Below, in pieces: positions 1-6,269 of a stretch of DNA of 7,780 bases; the first letter of the stretch is position 1, and each line of letters begins with the position of its first letter. Below the pieces are notes generated by a model. The model saw only the letters and a program-made list of their open reading frames with translations. It was not told where the DNA came from and searched no databases. Source of the stretch: Bacteroidota bacterium. GTDB taxonomy: Bacteria > Bacteroidota > Bacteroidia > Bacteroidales > VadinHA17. Position numbers and translations under genes: made by a program. The stretch is from assembly GCA_030613125.1 (NCBI GenBank), contig JAUWMO010000156.1, positions 1-7,780 of the forward strand, read 5' to 3'.

Positions 1-2
1 CT

Positions 3-590
3 TTAAGTATAGTCTCCAACAGGATGGACCAAATTCCGTCAAAAGACAGTATGCCCGGTTCGCTCTACAGCGATTTGGCAAGGCTTTACGAAAAAGCAGT
101 ACAATTCCCGAGCGGGGGATCAATAACAATTATTGCAGTTACAACATTATCGGGAGGTGATATTACACATGCAATTCCTGACAATACGGGTTATATTACC
201 GAAGGGCAATTATTTCTGCGTAGAGATACGGATATTGGAAAGGTGATTATCGACCCCTTCCGTAGTTTGTCGCGATTAAAGCAACTTGTTATCGGGGAAA
301 AAACACGAGAAGACCATCCGCAAGTTATGAATGCAGCAATCCGGCTTTATGCTGATGCTGCAAATGCAAAAACAAAGTTGGAAAATGGTTTCGACCTGAC
401 TGATTACGATGAAAGAACCATGAAATTTGCAAAAGAATATTCAGATAAACTGCTTGCTATAGATATAAACATAGAAATTGAGGCGATGATCAACACAGCT
501 TGGGAATTATTAAATAAATATTTCTCAGTTGCCGAAATTGGTATAAAATCAGAATTTGTTGAAAAATACGGAAAAAGAAAGGAAAATTAA
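3..590 (+). CDS. atpB: V/A-type ATP synthase subunit B, C-terminal part (5' end outside window)
   Basis: This is the C-terminal portion of the non-catalytic nucleotide-binding subunit B of a V/A-type rotary ATPase. B alternates with catalytic A subunits in the cytoplasmic A3B3 head. The frame is open from base 3 and begins with a residue string that fits mid-protein B sequence (SIVSNRMDQIPSKDSMPGS), so the ATG at 24 is an internal methionine and not a start. Family landmarks follow in order: LYSDLARLYEKA, the DNTGYITEGQ block, and SLSRLK, whose arginine (codon 273-275) sits where the B-subunit arginine finger is expected. KTREDHPQVMNAA and the C-terminal helical domain come next. The segment around 39-60 reads IPSKDSMPGSLYS, where many archaeal and Enterococcus B subunits have a GRRGYPGYLYT-like motif, so this is a diverged branch. 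The stop at 588-590 is followed at once by an in-frame TGA. atpD starts 83 bases downstream on the same strand. Confidence 0.96.
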   Translation, partial: LSIVSNRMDQIPSKDSMPGSLYSDLARLYEKAVQFPSGGSITIIAVTTLSGGDITHAIPDNTGYITEGQLFLRRDTDIGKVIIDPFRSLSRLKQLVIGEKTREDHPQVMNAAIRLYADAANAKTKLENGFDLTDYDERTMKFAKEYSDKLLAIDINIEIEAMINTAWELLNKYFSVAEIGIKSEFVEKYGKRKEN

Positions 591-673
591 TGAATTATTA
601 ACAATAATATTTTGGGCAAGGGACATAATGAGCTGATTTATAAAGATGTACTGGAATATGAATTCTAAAAAAC

Positions 674-1279
674 ATGGCAATAAAATTTCAATACAATAAA
701 ACAGCATTGCAAAGCCTTAATAAACAACTGAATATGAGGCTTAATGCACTTCCTGTAATAAAAAATAAGGAAATGGCATTACGTATGGAAGTAAAAAAAG
801 CAAAAAACAAGGTAAAAGAATTAGATGAAAAATTATCTCAAAGAATACAGGCATACACTTTAACACCGGGCATTTGGAATGAATTTAATTCAAATCTTAT
901 TACACTTGATGACATAAAAAAATCGACAAAAAAAATTGCAGGTATAAAAACACCTGTTTTAGAAGAAGTAATTTTTCGGATTGATGATTTTAGTTTGTTC
1001 AATAATCCGAAATGGTTTCCTGAAGGAATTTCAATTGTAAAAGAATTAGCGGAGATTGTAATAGAAAGGGAGTTTTTTAACAGAAAGATGGAATTGCTCA
1101 ATCATGCAAGAAGAAAAACAACACAAAAAGTAAATTTATATGAAAAAGTTCAAATTCCCGGCTACGAAGATGCAATAAGAAAGATCAAACGCTTTCTGGA
1201 GGATGAAGAAAACCTGTCAAAATCGTCACAGAAAATTATTAAAAACCGTCAGCAACAACAATTGGAGGTAACCAGATGA
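674..1279 (+). CDS. atpD: V/A-type ATP synthase subunit D (central rotor shaft)
   Basis: Subunit D is the rotating shaft that turns inside the A3B3 head and passes torque to the membrane ring. The 201-residue length is usual for the family. The N-terminal block, with TALQSLNKQLNMRLNALPVIKNK and a lysine/glutamate-rich helix at roughly residues 5-65, and the C-terminal helix at about 125-185 (ending in YEDAIRKIKRFLEDEE) fit the long antiparallel coiled coil of D. The middle (about 75-120) is the less conserved head. The start at 674 has no clear Shine-Dalgarno sequence, only A-rich sequence before it, as is common in Bacteroidota. The gene overlaps atpI by four bases (ATGA at 1276-1279), which points to translational coupling in one operon. 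No subunit F gene, the usual partner of D in the central stalk, lies beside it. Confidence 0.95.
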   Translation: MAIKFQYNKTALQSLNKQLNMRLNALPVIKNKEMALRMEVKKAKNKVKELDEKLSQRIQAYTLTPGIWNEFNSNLITLDDIKKSTKKIAGIKTPVLEEVIFRIDDFSLFNNPKWFPEGISIVKELAEIVIEREFFNRKMELLNHARRKTTQKVNLYEKVQIPGYEDAIRKIKRFLEDEENLSKSSQKIIKNRQQQQLEVTR

Positions 1280-3066
1280 TAATACCGATGCAAAAATATT
1301 CTTTCCTTGTTTTTCATAAGGAATACGATGATTTTTTGAAAGATTTGCAACAGCTTGGTGTGCTTCATGTAATTGAGAAAGAAACTGAAATCAGTGATAA
1401 TATCAGGGAAAAATATCAATTAGTAAGTCGCATTGATAAAATAATTAAGACCCTGGAAAAACGCGAAACAGAGAAAAATGATAACTGTCCTGATTCTGAC
1501 GGATTGAAAATTATTGAAGAAATAATACAAAAGCAAGAGGAATTAGAGGCATTGCAACAAGAACTTGCTGCTGCCCATAAAGAACTCGTCAAAGTAAAGC
1601 CCTGGGGTAATTTTTCCGCTGAAATTATTAACAAACTAAAAGATGAAAATCTCTACGTGAGGTTTTTTATCACTTCTAAAAAGAAATTTAATACCAAACT
1701 GCTTTCTGAGTATAATGCAGAAATAATTACTGAAAGCGGAAACTATATCTATTTTATTATTATACAACAAGGCGATGAAGAACTAAATATTGATGCCGAA
1801 GAAGTTAAACAACCCGAAAACTCCCTTTCTGAAGTAATAAGACGTATAAAAGAAACAGAAGATAAAATAACGCTAATAAACAATGATTTTGACAATTACT
1901 CCAAAACATCAATACCGCTGCTCAAACAAGAAAAAGAAGTAATAGCAGCAAATTTGGAATATGAGAAAGTAATATTAAATACTGCCGTTGAAGCAGATGA
2001 AAAGATGAAAATACTTGAAGGCTGGGTTCCGGGGACAAGGAAAAAACAAATTGATGATTTTTTGGATAAGAGCAACATATTGCACATAATTGAGAAAGCT
2101 ACAAAAAAAGACAAGGTTCCTGTTTTGTTACAAAACAACAGGTTTAGTAAATTGTTTGAGCCTATCGGAAAATTGTTTTCGTTACCAGCTTATTCCGAAC
2201 TTGACCTAACCGTGTTCTTCGCACCATTTTTTATGATGTTTTTTGGTTTTTGCCTGGGCGATGCCGGATATGGTTTATTATTTGTGATTGGAGCAGGTAT
2301 TTACAAACTAAAAGCAAAAAAGGAAATTAAACCTTTACTGTCCTTAATACAACTTCTGGGTATAGCAACCGTTATCTTCGGGATTATTTCGGGAACATTT
2401 TTTGGTATTAATTTAATACAAACAAATATTAATCTACTTGCAAATTACAGAAACCTGTTCCTTAATCCCGACAACATGTTTAATCTGGCATTAGCACTGG
2501 GTGCATTACAAATTATTTTCGGGATGTTTATAAAAGCAGTAAATCAGATAAAACAATATGGGTTCACGCACTCACTTGCAACTTTTGGATGGCTCATAAT
2601 TTTGATAGGTAGTGGAATTTATATGGTCTTAACAAAGTTAGAATATATAGCCGCAAACAATATTATTTTATATGCTATTCTTTCACTTGGTGGATTTTTA
2701 ATTGTATTTTTTAGCGATGTTGAAATCAGTATCCCTGCACGTATCGGAAAAGGAGTTTGGGATATCTACTCAACAGCAACCGGAATATTTGGCGACCTAT
2801 TGTCATATATTCGTTTGTTTGCACTAGGATTGTCGAGCGCTATTTTAGGGTTTGTAATAAACGATATTGCCATGCAAATACTTGGGTCGTCACCTATAAT
2901 CGGACCTGTATTTTTTGTAATATTCCTTTTGCTCGGACATGGTTTAAATATATTAATATCATCTCTCGGTTCTTTTGTTCATCCCATGCGACTCACATTT
3001 GTTGAGTTTTATAAAAATGCCGGGTTTACAGGGGGAGGAAAAGAATATAAACCCTTTTCGGCATAA
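1276..3066 (+). CDS. atpI: V/A-type ATP synthase subunit I (membrane stator, a-subunit)
   Basis: Subunit I anchors the stator and forms the ion half-channels against the K ring. The 596 residues split into a cytoplasmic N-terminal half (about 1-305) with charged, probably coiled-coil stretches, and a membrane half with about eight hydrophobic segments (about 308-572). Landmarks are the GDAGYG motif with D329, the LSYIRLFALGLS helix with R513, and HPMRLTFVEF with R572. By family comparison R513 is the arginine that faces the proteolipid carboxylate, and R572 matches the second conserved arginine of the last helix. The C-terminal end, GFTGGGKEYKPF, is also typical. A strong GGAGG at 1264-1268, seven bases before the ATG, supports this start even though it lies inside the end of atpD. 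I sits downstream of D, an order unlike the Thermus and Enterococcus operons, where I comes first. Confidence 0.96.
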   Translation: MIIPMQKYSFLVFHKEYDDFLKDLQQLGVLHVIEKETEISDNIREKYQLVSRIDKIIKTLEKRETEKNDNCPDSDGLKIIEEIIQKQEELEALQQELAAAHKELVKVKPWGNFSAEIINKLKDENLYVRFFITSKKKFNTKLLSEYNAEIITESGNYIYFIIIQQGDEELNIDAEEVKQPENSLSEVIRRIKETEDKITLINNDFDNYSKTSIPLLKQEKEVIAANLEYEKVILNTAVEADEKMKILEGWVPGTRKKQIDDFLDKSNILHIIEKATKKDKVPVLLQNNRFSKLFEPIGKLFSLPAYSELDLTVFFAPFFMMFFGFCLGDAGYGLLFVIGAGIYKLKAKKEIKPLLSLIQLLGIATVIFGIISGTFFGINLIQTNINLLANYRNLFLNPDNMFNLALALGALQIIFGMFIKAVNQIKQYGFTHSLATFGWLIILIGSGIYMVLTKLEYIAANNIILYAILSLGGFLIVFFSDVEISIPARIGKGVWDIYSTATGIFGDLLSYIRLFALGLSSAILGFVINDIAMQILGSSPIIGPVFFVIFLLLGHGLNILISSLGSFVHPMRLTFVEFYKNAGFTGGGKEYKPFSA

Positions 3067-3132
3067 TATAAAAGCGAAGTAAATCAATAAATCTAAAATA
3101 AATTATTAATAAATTTTAAAAGGAGAATTATT

Positions 3133-3603
3133 ATGACAACAGCAGTAATACTTGCCTATGTAGGGCTGGCATTAATGATCACATTAGCTGGCATCGGAAG
3201 TGCAATAGGTGTTTCATCGGGCGGAAACGCCACGATAGGAGCTTTAAAGAAAAATGATGAGGCTTTCGGGAGTTATATGTTATTAAGTGCATTGCCCGGA
3301 ACCCAGGGGCTTTACGGTTTTGCAGGCTTTTTTATTATCAATACAAAACTTTCAGAGCTTGTTGTTGATGGAGTTTTGACATTATCCATATATCAGGGAA
3401 TTGCAGTTTTTGCGGCGGGAGTTGCATTAGGATTTGTCGGACTTATGTCGGGAATAAAGCAAGGCAGCGTTTGTGCATCTGGAATTGCTGGTATAGGCTC
3501 AGGGCACGATATTTTCGGCAAAACAATGGTGCTTGCCGTATTCCCCGAATTGTATGCAATTATTGCCTTTGCAGCAACATTTATAATTAGTGCCGGATTG
3601 TAA
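3133..3603 (+). CDS. atpK: V/A-type ATP synthase subunit K (proteolipid c-ring), Na+-type ligand set
   Basis: Subunit K is the membrane proteolipid that forms the rotating ion-carrying ring. The 156 residues make four membrane helices from two duplicated hairpins, the same size as Enterococcus hirae NtpK. The first hairpin has LPGTQGLYGF (L54, T57, Q58, Y61) and no carboxylate. The second has Q110 in GIKQG and the single ion-binding glutamate E139 in FPELYAI. In E. hirae the equivalent L61, T64, Q65, Q110 and E139 bind Na+, with Y68 nearby, so all these positions are kept here. Sodium coupling is therefore inferred, not shown. The start is well supported by AGGAG at 3121-3125, seven bases before the ATG. 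The 66-base gap from atpI and the strong ribosome site fit the need for many K copies per complex. No clear terminator follows; only a weak hairpin (ATGTAA/TTACAT, 3631-3646) was seen. Confidence 0.96.
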   Translation: MTTAVILAYVGLALMITLAGIGSAIGVSSGGNATIGALKKNDEAFGSYMLLSALPGTQGLYGFAGFFIINTKLSELVVDGVLTLSIYQGIAVFAAGVALGFVGLMSGIKQGSVCASGIAGIGSGHDIFGKTMVLAVFPELYAIIAFAATFIISAGL

Positions 3604-3640
3604 GTATAGAAAACGAACAGCATAAACTTTATGTAAATAA

Positions 3641-3787
3641 TTACATGTCCAATCTGAAAATGACCTCAGATATTTTCGCGACCAGGCATTGACAAGTGGT
3701 ATCAATGACGTTAAGAAGGGAAATTCCTATTATAAGAACAAAATAGTTGAAAAAAGTGAATTGCACAAGAATAGAATTAAACTGTAA
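3641..3787 (+). pseudogene. Possible decayed coding fragment between atpK and the cold-shock gene
   Basis: The spacer 3604-3845 has no intact gene. One frame is free of stops for 48 codons between a TAA at 3638-3640 and a TAA at 3785-3787. It reads like protein in composition (for example ENDLRYFRDQALTSGIND, then GNSYYKNKIVEKSE) but has no ATG start and no ribosome site. It could be the 3' remnant of a lost gene, or simply chance in AT-rich DNA. I do not recognise a family. Confidence 0.2.
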
Positions 3788-3815
3788 AAAATCATCAGAT
3801 GAAATGAAATAATAC

Positions 3816-3823
3816 TAACTTTG
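3816..3823 (+). promoter_or_regulatory. Bacteroidota-type -7 promoter element (TAACTTTG) for the cold-shock gene
   Basis: TAACTTTG matches the Bacteroidota sigma-factor -7 consensus TAnnTTTG and ends 22 bases before the cold-shock ATG. This would give a short 5' leader of roughly 15-18 bases. No convincing TTTG -33 element is seen 19-21 bases upstream, so the call rests on the -7 element and its position. Confidence 0.5.
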
Positions 3824-3845
3824 TGCCTTAAATTATTTTTTAACA

Positions 3846-4037
3846 ATGAAAAAAGGAACAGTAAAATTTTTCAATGAATCTAAAGGATTTGGATTCATTA
3901 TCGAAGAAGATTCAAAAAACGAATACTTCGTACACATTTCTGGAATAATTGATGAAATTAAAGAAGGTGACATTGTAGAATTTGAATTAAAGGAAGGTAA
4001 AAAAGGATTAAATGCAGTAAATGTTAAGTTAATTTAA
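3846..4037 (+). CDS. Cold-shock domain protein (CspA family)
   Basis: This is a single cold-shock domain of 63 residues, a five-stranded beta barrel that binds single-stranded RNA and DNA. Such proteins act as RNA chaperones or antiterminators in the cytoplasm. The N-terminus MKKGTVKFFNESKGFGFI carries RNP1 (K13-G-F-G-F-I18), and RNP2 is F28-V-H-I-S32. The aromatic positions F9, F15, F17, F28 and H30 that stack on bases are all present. The domain fills the whole protein, slightly shorter than E. coli CspA (70 residues). It appears to be a one-gene unit, with a TAnnTTTG element at 3816 and a terminator at 4069-4097. No long structured 5' leader like that of E. coli cspA is seen, so cold induction, if any, would work differently. 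Which Csp paralogue this is cannot be told from the window. Confidence 0.95.
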   Translation: MKKGTVKFFNESKGFGFIIEEDSKNEYFVHISGIIDEIKEGDIVEFELKEGKKGLNAVNVKLI

Positions 4038-4068
4038 TATTTATTCTTTATTTATTTTTAATTTTGAG

Positions 4069-4097
4069 AAAGGCCTGTTAACCGTGCAGGCTTTTTT
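4069..4097 (+). terminator. Rho-independent terminator after the cold-shock gene
   Basis: GCCTG (4073-4077) pairs with CAGGC (4087-4091) around a 9-base loop, and the As just before the stem can pair with the Ts just after it. A run of six Ts (4092-4097) follows directly. It lies about 35 bases after the cold-shock stop codon, which fits a transcription end. Confidence 0.8.
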
Positions 4098-4183
4098 GGT
4101 ATTTATTTTTTTTCAATAATATCTTTTTAACCAGGAAAGAAACGGAATATTAATTATTGATATTTTTAACAGAAAGTACCAGT

Positions 4184-4262
4184 GCATAACACCAGCGAAA
4201 CCTGCATTCCAGCCTACACTGCTGGCAGGAAAACGCAGTTTGGCCAAACCGTTATCGATAAC
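4184..4262. repeat. Fold-back element with nested inverted repeats and two perfect 12-base palindromes
   Basis: Paired arms nest outward from a 7-base loop (4214-4220): CCAGC (4209-4213) with GCTGG (4221-4225), CCTG (4201-4204) with CAGG (4226-4229), GCG (4195-4197) with CGC (4234-4236), and ATAAC (4186-4190) with GTTAT (4251-4255). Unpaired bases lie between the arms, mostly on one side. The right part also holds two perfect palindromes one base apart: GTTTGGCCAAAC (4238-4249) and GTTATCGATAAC (4251-4262). The element is more GC-rich than its flanks. It fills most of the spacer between the cold-shock terminator and the next gene, whose ATG is 21 bases away. It could be a dispersed Bacteroidota repeat, a recombination site of attC-like shape, or an operator region. 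Confidence 0.6.
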
Positions 4263-4283
4263 AAAATGTAAATAATTTGAAAT

Positions 4284-6104
4284 ATGAAAAAAACACATTC
4301 ATTTCATATTCCTGTTATGGGAATTGGATTTACCATTGATACTCCATTAAAGGTTTCTCATTATGGTATTGATTCTGTTATTTCCTTAGTTGATGACTTT
4401 CTTCTTGAAAAGTTAAGAGAGATGTACTGTGGTAAATTTGCAATCCCTTATAATGAGATTACAGAAAAAACCGAAGATTTCAGAGCAAAAAGAATTACAT
4501 CCTATCTGAATTTAATAAACAACTTAGCAGAAAAGAAATTTGAAGAATTTAAAAATGCTACTATTGAGAAAGGTAATGAGATAAAAGAATACTTCAATAT
4601 GTTACCTGTCAGTTCAACCATAAAACAAGAATTCAAGATTTTGACAGAAAAATATTTTAATTTAATTAAAATTAGGAACTGGATAAAAGACAACTTATCA
4701 ATGGGCAGTATTGATGTAAATATTATGACCAAAATTGATAATGATAATTACTCAAAAGAAGGAAAATTACCTGTAGAATACAATGATGCCCATGCTGCAC
4801 TTAGGGGGTATGCGAATAGTGATTTAAATTCTTCCATAGTACTTTCGGCAGGAATGAATCCTAGATTGTATGGCTATTTAGAGCAATTTGAAGATTTTTA
4901 CCCTGATGAAAATGGGGAAATAAAAAAGAAAATTGTTTTAAAAGTCAGTGATTACAGGTCGGCTTTGATTCAAGGTAAATTTTTGTCTAAAAAAGGACTG
5001 TGGGTTTCAGAATACAGAATTGAATCAGGACTTAATTGTCGAGGACATGCTTTTGCTACCGATGGATATCTCCTGGGTCCTATATTAGCTCAATTTAGGG
5101 ATAATCGAAAAGAACTGATTCAATCAATTCACGAAATTCTGGTTCGGGCACTTTCTAACAAAAATCGTTCAGTACCTGAAACAGAATTGCCACTAAAAAT
5201 TACTGCTCAAGGTGGTGTTGGTACGGCTGAAGAACATCAATTTCTAATCGATCATTATCAAGTCGATTCAGTAGGATGGGGCACTCCTTTTCTTTTAGTA
5301 CCTGAAGCAACGACAGTTGACGATTATACTCTAAATAAATTAATTGAAGCTAAAGAAGATGATTTATATTTAAGTAATATATCTCCATTAGGTGTTCCAT
5401 TCAATAATCTTAAAGGTAATACTAAAGAGCTTGAAAAATTATCTTTGGTTGATAAAGGAAGACCAGGTAGTTCATGCCCTAAAAAATATCTTGTTTCTAA
5501 TAAAGAGTTTACTGAAAAAACTATTTGTACAGCCTCGCGTCAATACCAGCGTTTAAAATTAAAAGAACTAGACGAAGAAGGAGTATCTCCTGATGAGTAC
5601 CAAAACAAATTTGAAAAGATTGTTGACAAATCATGCCTTTGTGTGGGATTAGGCACATCTGCTTTGTTGGTAAATAATTTAGACACTAAGGTTGAGGGTG
5701 ATGGAGTTTCAGTTTGTCCGGGTCCAAACATGGCGTATTTCTCAAAAATAATGAGCTTAAAAGAAATCACCAATCATATTTACGGAAGATCAAATATTAT
5801 CGATAGAACCGATCGTCCAAATATGTTTATAAAAGAACTAACAATTTATATTGATTTTCTAAAAAACAAAATAGAGGAAACGAGAGTTTCTATGACAAAT
5901 AAACAAGAAAAGTACTTGTTAACTTTTGTGAAGAATCTAAAAGAAGGCATTAGCTATTATTACAGGTTATTTAATGACTTGAAGGACAAATTTGAAGATA
6001 CAAAATCCAGCATTTTAAATGATTTAGATGCTAGTAAGAAAACTTTACATCTTCTAAATTTAGAAATAGAAAATCTATCGCTAGTAATGGCTATTGCGCA
6101 TTAA
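4284..6104 (+). CDS. Uncharacterised 606-residue protein, putative flavin-type TIM-barrel (nitronate monooxygenase-like) with Cys region and helical tail
   Basis: I cannot assign a function. The N-terminus (H8-I-P-V-M-G-I-G-F-T-I-D-T-P21) looks like a first barrel strand, and about residues 70-150 are charged and helical. C252-R-G-H255 lies in SGLNCRGHAFATDG. Residues 306-314 (ITAQGGVGT) and 328-344 (DSVGWGTPFLLVPEATT) resemble the glycine-rich phosphate/FMN-binding strands of the nitronate monooxygenase/2-nitropropane dioxygenase family, which is the basis for the fold guess. A second half not usual in that family follows, with C398, C415, C451, C453 and C478 in motif-like settings (SSCPKKY, ICTASRQYQ, KSCLCVGLG, VCPGPNMAYFS), then HIYGR. 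The last 90 or so residues are a lysine/glutamate-rich probable coiled coil. There is no signal peptide or membrane segment, so it is probably cytoplasmic. The ATG at 4284 precedes the first conserved-looking block and has no clear Shine-Dalgarno. It is flanked by fold-back elements and appears to stand alone. Confidence 0.85.
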   Translation: MKKTHSFHIPVMGIGFTIDTPLKVSHYGIDSVISLVDDFLLEKLREMYCGKFAIPYNEITEKTEDFRAKRITSYLNLINNLAEKKFEEFKNATIEKGNEIKEYFNMLPVSSTIKQEFKILTEKYFNLIKIRNWIKDNLSMGSIDVNIMTKIDNDNYSKEGKLPVEYNDAHAALRGYANSDLNSSIVLSAGMNPRLYGYLEQFEDFYPDENGEIKKKIVLKVSDYRSALIQGKFLSKKGLWVSEYRIESGLNCRGHAFATDGYLLGPILAQFRDNRKELIQSIHEILVRALSNKNRSVPETELPLKITAQGGVGTAEEHQFLIDHYQVDSVGWGTPFLLVPEATTVDDYTLNKLIEAKEDDLYLSNISPLGVPFNNLKGNTKELEKLSLVDKGRPGSSCPKKYLVSNKEFTEKTICTASRQYQRLKLKELDEEGVSPDEYQNKFEKIVDKSCLCVGLGTSALLVNNLDTKVEGDGVSVCPGPNMAYFSKIMSLKEITNHIYGRSNIIDRTDRPNMFIKELTIYIDFLKNKIEETRVSMTNKQEKYLLTFVKNLKEGISYYYRLFNDLKDKFEDTKSSILNDLDASKKTLHLLNLEIENLSLVMAIAH

Positions 6105-6108
6105 CTTG

Positions 6109-6151
6109 CCTGCCGGTCTCCGGACGCTTACGCTATAGCTTCAGCGGCAGG
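6109..6151. repeat. Inverted repeat just after the 606-residue gene
   Basis: CCTGCCG (6109-6115) pairs perfectly with CGGCAGG (6145-6151) over a 29-base loop that contains TCCGGA and smaller complementary pieces (GCT/AGC). It begins four bases after the stop codon and is more GC-rich than its surroundings. There is no T-run after it, so a classical terminator is unlikely. It may protect the 3' end of the message or be a dispersed palindromic repeat. Confidence 0.55.
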
Positions 6152-6183
6152 TTGAAATAGTGGAGCAATAATAATTTAGGATA

Positions 6184-6191
6184 TATTTTTG
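6184..6191 (+). promoter_or_regulatory. Orphan Bacteroidota-type -7 element (TATTTTTG)
   Basis: TATTTTTG followed by CACC fits the TAnnTTTG -7 consensus, but no gene follows on this strand before the long hairpin at 6270-6307. No good TTTG -33 element is visible at the usual spacing. It could drive a short non-coding RNA of about 110 bases ending at that hairpin, be left over from a lost gene, or be chance in T-rich sequence. Confidence 0.25.
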
Positions 6192-6269
6192 CACCAATAT
6201 TCCTTGTTTTTACTATTATTAGTTCGATATTCTAATTTATGTATTTGACTAAAATAAGGAAAGGAAGTA

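Noticed and set aside
591..668. In-frame open stretch after the atpB stop, ending GHNELIYKDVLEYEF before a TAA at 666-668, as if a longer B tail had been cut by a stop codon.
   Set aside because: Two stops in a row (TAA, TGA at 588-593) separate it. The B protein already ends at the expected place after EFVEKYGK. Twenty-four open codons are ordinary in AT-rich DNA.
2757..3005. Plus-strand 82-codon frame inside atpI.
   Set aside because: It lies wholly within the conserved membrane half of subunit I in another frame, and it is rich in residues read out of phase from membrane helices.
3631..3646. Hairpin ATGTAA-ATAA-TTACAT after atpK as an operon terminator.
   Set aside because: The stem is short and A/T-only, and no T-run follows. 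It is too weak to call.
3499..3705. Minus-strand frame of 68 codons overlapping the end of atpK.
   Set aside because: It is antisense to a clearly real proteolipid gene and has a composition typical of a shadow frame.
4276..4279. TTTG just before the 606-residue gene as part of a -7 promoter element.
   Set aside because: The full TAnnTTTG spacing is not met, and it lies only four bases from the ATG, leaving no room for a leader.
4113..4298. Minus-strand reading frame of 61 codons across the fold-back element.
   Set aside because: It runs through an inverted repeat and into the start of the 606-residue gene. Its sequence is explained by the repeat, and no family or ribosome site supports it.
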